Source: an uncultured Clostridium sp.
Lineage (GTDB): Bacteria > Bacillota > Clostridia > TANB77 > CAG-508
Assembly: GCA_900555085.1 (NCBI GenBank)
Contig: USJU01000055.1
Location: 1 to 9,446 of the forward strand
Length of the DNA stretch: 9,446 nt
Direction: 5' to 3'
The notes under the pieces are model-generated. The model made no database searches. It was not told the origin of the DNA and saw only the letters and a list, made by a program, of their open reading frames with translations. A program made the position numbers and the translations under genes. Positions 7,044 to 9,446 of this stretch are shown here, piece after piece; positions within the stretch are counted from its first letter, which is position 1, and each line of letters begins with the position of its first letter.

Positions 7044-8279
7044 ATGGAAAAAGATAATTTAAATAATAATTCAAAACCTAAATACACACCTGTAAAAAAA
7101 GCTAAAACTGTAAATAGCTCTAGTTCTTTTGGGAAAAGTGTTGTTTTTCCTTTTGTTTCTGGTATTTTAGGTGCTACTTTAGTAGTTGGAGTTTGCTTTG
7201 GCGTTCCTAATATAAAAAATAAACTTATTACTACTTTGCCTTCAACAAGTGGTACACCTGTTGTTTCTTCTTCAACTGTTAATAATGTTGTAAATACAAG
7301 CGATTACTCTGGTACAGCTATAAATGTTGCTAATAAAGTTTTACCATCTATTGTTGGTATTAAAGTTGAATATGAAGTTAATTCTATCTTTTATAGACAA
7401 TCTAATACAGCTACAGCAACAGGTTCTGGTATAATTATAAGTGATGATGGTTACATTTTAACAAATAATCATATTGTAGATACTTCATCATCTTCATCAA
7501 GTTCAAACGGTTATAGTTCTTACTATTCTGTTTCAGAATCTAATAAAGTTACTGTTACTTTATATGGTGATTCTACAGAATATGAAGCTACAATTGTTGG
7601 TACAGATTCTCAAACTGACTTAGCTGTTATAAAAATTGATAAAACTGGTCTTACTCCTGCAGAACTTGGAGATTCTGACAAAGTTCAAGTTGGAGAATTT
7701 GCAATGGCTATTGGTAACCCATTAGGATTAGACACTAGTGTTACTTGTGGGGTTATAAGTGCTACAAATAGAGAAATAACAGATTCAGATAATAAAACTT
7801 ACACTTTAATTCAAACAGATGCTGCAATAAACTCTGGTAATAGTGGTGGAGCTTTAGTTAATGCAGATGGTAAAGTTATAGGTTTAAATACTTTAAAAAT
7901 ATCTTCAACTGGTGTTGAAGGAATGGGATTTGCAATTCCTATAAACTCAACTATTGATATTTATCAACAATTAATTGAATACAACAAGGTAAAAAGGCCT
8001 TATATAGGTATTTCAGGAGTAGACTTAGATGAAAAAACAGCATCTGCAAATAAATTAGTACAAGGTATATATGTAAAATCTATAGATGAATTCTCTGCAG
8101 CCGAAAAAGCTGGTATAAAAATTGGCGATGTTATTGTTGGTGCAGACGGAAAAGAAATAAAAACAATGGAAGAATTAAACAATATTAAAAATTTACATCA
8201 AATAGGTGATTCTTTAACAATCAAAGTAAATAGAAATGGTAAAGAATTAGATTTGACTGTAACATTACAAGAACAATAA
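7044..8279 (+). CDS. htrA: HtrA/DegP-family membrane-anchored serine protease
   Basis: A 411-residue S1C protease that degrades or refolds misfolded proteins at the outer face of the membrane. The layout is a basic cytoplasmic tail (1-30, KPKYTPVKKAK), one membrane segment (about 32-54, VVFPFVSGILGATLVVGVCF), a Ser/Thr/Val-rich linker (60-90), a trypsin-like domain (about 90-315) and one PDZ domain (about 318-408, with YIGISG and GIKIGDVIVGADG). The catalytic triad is complete: H143 in TNNHIVD, D192 in TDLAVIKID, S267 in GNSGGALV. Oxyanion-side motifs AIGNPLGL and GFAIPI are present. Length and domain order match Firmicute HtrA. Unusual for the family is a low-complexity run of seven serines (148-154) followed by NGYSSYYS, inserted in the surface loop just after the catalytic His. 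The start has an ideal AGGAGGT site. The gene is probably monocistronic, diverging from addA and closed by a terminator at 8408-8437. TTCACA boxes upstream suggest secretion-stress control. Confidence 0.95.
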   Translation: MEKDNLNNNSKPKYTPVKKAKTVNSSSSFGKSVVFPFVSGILGATLVVGVCFGVPNIKNKLITTLPSTSGTPVVSSSTVNNVVNTSDYSGTAINVANKVLPSIVGIKVEYEVNSIFYRQSNTATATGSGIIISDDGYILTNNHIVDTSSSSSSSNGYSSYYSVSESNKVTVTLYGDSTEYEATIVGTDSQTDLAVIKIDKTGLTPAELGDSDKVQVGEFAMAIGNPLGLDTSVTCGVISATNREITDSDNKTYTLIQTDAAINSGNSGGALVNADGKVIGLNTLKISSTGVEGMGFAIPINSTIDIYQQLIEYNKVKRPYIGISGVDLDEKTASANKLVQGIYVKSIDEFSAAEKAGIKIGDVIVGADGKEIKTMEELNNIKNLHQIGDSLTIKVNRNGKELDLTVTLQEQ

Positions 8280-8342
8280 AAAATAGTTTTTTAACACACA
8301 AATCACTTTGAGTTCACAAAAAGGACAAAAACTATTAGTATA

Positions 8343-8386
8343 TTATATTTACATTAATCAAAGAGGCAAGATTAATGTGAATATAA
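8343..8386. other. 17-bp stem-loop in the htrA 3' region
   Basis: The left arm (8343-8359) and right arm (8370-8386) pair over 17 positions with one G-U at T8350/G8379, around the 10-base loop AAAGAGGCAA. It lies between htrA's stop and the terminator and is not followed by a T run, so it is not itself a classic terminator. It may be a 3'-end mRNA stabiliser, a small-RNA module or a protein-binding palindrome. Nothing in the sequence decides among these. Confidence 0.5.
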
Positions 8387-8407
8387 AAACATCCCCTTTT
8401 ATTTTCA

Positions 8408-8437
8408 AAAAACAGGCTTTATACAAAGCCTGTTTTT
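8408..8437. terminator. Strong bidirectional rho-independent terminator
   Basis: A perfect 13-bp stem (8408-8420 with 8425-8437) has the GC-rich core ACAGGC/GCCTGT and a 4-base loop, ATAC. Five Ts end it on plus and six on minus. It serves htrA and the convergent DUF3298-like gene, whose stop codon is only 6 bases beyond it. Confidence 0.9.
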
Positions 8438-8442
8438 ATTAT

Positions 8443-9075
8443 TTATTCTATAATTACTATATCTGTTTCACTTGTATATGTTTTATTTCCATATGGGAAT
8501 ATTATATATAACATTCCGTTTTCTCCTAATATGTAATCATTTATGTTTTCTTGTTTGTACATACTATCATCTTCATTTCTTGTATATGTTTTATATCCTA
8601 GTTGTGTTAATGTATTTTCATAGTCTTTTTTACTTTTTATTTCTTCTTTTATTTTATTTTCTAAATCTTCATTAGTTATGTTCTTGCTTTCCATTATGTC
8701 CTTTAATGTTGCTTGTTTATTTGTTTCCAAATCGTAATTATATGTTTTTATTATTGTTCTTTCTGCATTTGTTCCTTCTTTTAGGTTAGATTTTATTACT
8801 AAGGATAAAATATTATCATTTATATATACATGATATTTTACTTTATATACTGTATATTGTTCAGTATTTCCTAAAATTTTTGCTGCTTTATTTTGAAATA
8901 TGCTTTTTATTTCTGTATTCCATTTTTTTACATCTTCATTATTAATATTTATTTAAGGAATTTGTACGTCTAAATCATACTTATTTGGTATTGCTTCAAC
9001 TTTCTGAGCTGATACATAAACAACATCTTTTCCTTCCTCTTCTTTTTGTACATTTTCATATTGTCCTGTAATATC
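8443..9075 (-). pseudogene. DUF3298/RsiV-like exported protein, broken by an in-frame stop and lacking its 5' end
   Basis: A continuous minus-strand frame reads as one protein except for TAA at 8955-8953. Before the stop it reads VVYVSAQKVEAIPNKYDLDVQIP; after it, ININNEDVKKWNTEI and so on for 170 codons to the normal end. GAA-to-TAA is the simplest cause (family-like 'IPEIN'). The pattern fits the DUF4163/DUF3298 type of extracytoplasmic domain: an N-terminal IPxI strand, YNYDLETNKQATLKDIM in the middle (about 9 codons per turn of the usual 'YDLKTGKxLTLKDL' block), and a C-terminal YILGENGMLYIIFPYG resembling the RsiV lysozyme-binding domain end. No signal peptide or lipobox is present: the frame runs upstream into the PAP2 coding region without a credible start or ribosome site, so the right-hand limit is approximate. 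Initiation codons after the stop (TTG 8730, ATG further on) lack ribosome sites. Decayed or rearranged rather than functional; a sequencing error could explain the stop but not the missing 5' end. Confidence 0.7.
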
Positions 9076-9387
9076 ATTATTAAATATATTATTAAAAGAC
9101 CAAGACCTCCTCAAAGATTACATTTAGTAAAAGAAACGAATTATAGTTTTCCTAGTGGCCATAGTATGTCAGCGATGATTGGATATGGATTATTGATTAT
9201 AGAAGTTTATCAAAGTTCTTTAAAATATAAAAAACTTATCATGACATTATTAGCAATGATGATTTTATTAATAGGTTTAAGTAGAATTTATCTAGGTGTA
9301 CATTATTTTTCTGATGTTATAGGTGGCTTTTTGCTGTCTTTAAGCTATTTATTATTTATTTATTATAATACCTCACTTTATACATAG
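9046..9387 (+). pseudogene. PAP2-family membrane phosphatase, 5'-truncated but with all catalytic motifs
   Basis: The frame encodes the C-terminal core of a type 2 phosphatidic-acid phosphatase (PgpB/BcrC/undecaprenyl-pyrophosphatase type), which removes phosphate from lipid phosphates at the outer membrane face. All three signature motifs are intact: KX6RP (K13 to R20-P21, IIKYIIKRPRP), PSGH (36-39, SFPSGHSM) and SRX5HX3D (S79-R80, H86, D90, SRIYLGVHYFSD). Membrane segments lie at about 42-55, 64-79 and 91-108. Normal members have another 80-100 residues with further helices before the first motif. Here homology stops at about codon 7-10 and the DNA upstream is the opposite-strand DUF3298 coding sequence. 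The TTG at 9046 used as nominal start has no ribosome site. The gene is therefore probably truncated, and 9046 should not be taken as a real start. The next gene follows 23 bases after the stop, as in an operon. Confidence 0.75.
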
Positions 9388-9410
9388 AATGTGTAAAGGA
9401 GGTTTTTTTA

Positions 9411-9446
9411 TTGGATATTGATATCATTAGTGGTTTATATCATTAT
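9411..9446 (+). CDS. Start of an unidentified gene (12 codons, continues past the window)
   Basis: A complete ribosome site, AAAGGAGG (9395-9402), is followed after 8 bases by TTG 9411, then an open frame to the edge reading MDIDIISGLYHY. It begins 23 bases after the PAP2 stop and is probably in the same transcription unit. Too little is visible for any family call. The strength and spacing of the ribosome site are the main evidence. Confidence 0.5.
   Translation, partial: MDIDIISGLYHY

Noticed and set aside
8281..8340. AATAGTTTTT / AAAAACTATT inverted repeat after htrA
   Set aside because: The arms are AT-only apart from one pair and separated by about 40 bases; likely chance, and a much better terminator follows at 8408-8437.
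8308..8511. 67-residue plus-strand ORF after htrA
   Set aside because: It reads through the stem-loop and the terminator and then antisense to the DUF3298-like gene; it lacks a ribosome site.
1..9446. CRISPR array, toxin-antitoxin, defence or phage cassette
   Set aside because: I found no regularly spaced repeats, no integrase/transposase/capsid motifs and no paired small toxin-antitoxin ORFs; the genes present are mostly housekeeping.

Overview
The window is strongly AT-rich (long A/T runs, A/T-ending codons), with AGGAGG-type ribosome sites and rho-independent terminators. It carries a spore-protein gene (yyaC/DUF1256 family), an AddA-type rather than RecBCD-type nuclease, an HtrA protease with a short N-terminal anchor, and a small Gly/Cys-rich spore-type peptide. 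This points to an endospore-forming, low-GC Firmicute, most likely a Clostridia member.

Layout. Positions 1-648 (minus strand) hold, in order of transcription, a 50-residue Cys/Gly-rich membrane peptide behind a sigma-K-like promoter, a palindromic REP-like element that probably terminates it, a TTG-started gene resembling V/A-type ATPase subunit F, and the 5' end of yyaC. Positions 838-3261 (plus) hold a full-length U32-family protein with the DUF3656 region. It converges on addA (3287-6881, minus), and one perfect 19-bp palindrome supplies the stop codons of both genes and a bidirectional terminator. addA is complete apart from one extra base inside the Walker A coding sequence. A divergent promoter region separates addA from htrA (7044-8279, plus) and contains tandem TTCACA boxes like those of the CssR secretion-stress regulon. 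A stem-loop and a strong terminator follow htrA.

Positions 8443-9446 look decayed or rearranged. A minus-strand DUF3298/RsiV-like gene has an in-frame stop and no recognisable 5' end. Facing away from it on the plus strand is a PAP2 phosphatase that keeps all its catalytic motifs but lacks its N-terminal helices. The two meet head to head near 9046-9082, as if a deletion, rearrangement or assembly join removed both 5' ends. A new gene begins at 9411.

The genes are mainly housekeeping: RNA modification (U32), recombinational repair (AddA), envelope protein quality control (HtrA), lipid phosphate metabolism (PAP2) and sporulation (yyaC and the Cys-rich peptide). I see no CRISPR array, tRNA, rRNA, transposase, toxin-antitoxin or defence cassette. 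The most notable points are the Walker A frameshift, the head-to-head junction, the shared palindromic gene ends, the CssR-like boxes and the uncatalogued Cys-rich spore-type peptide.
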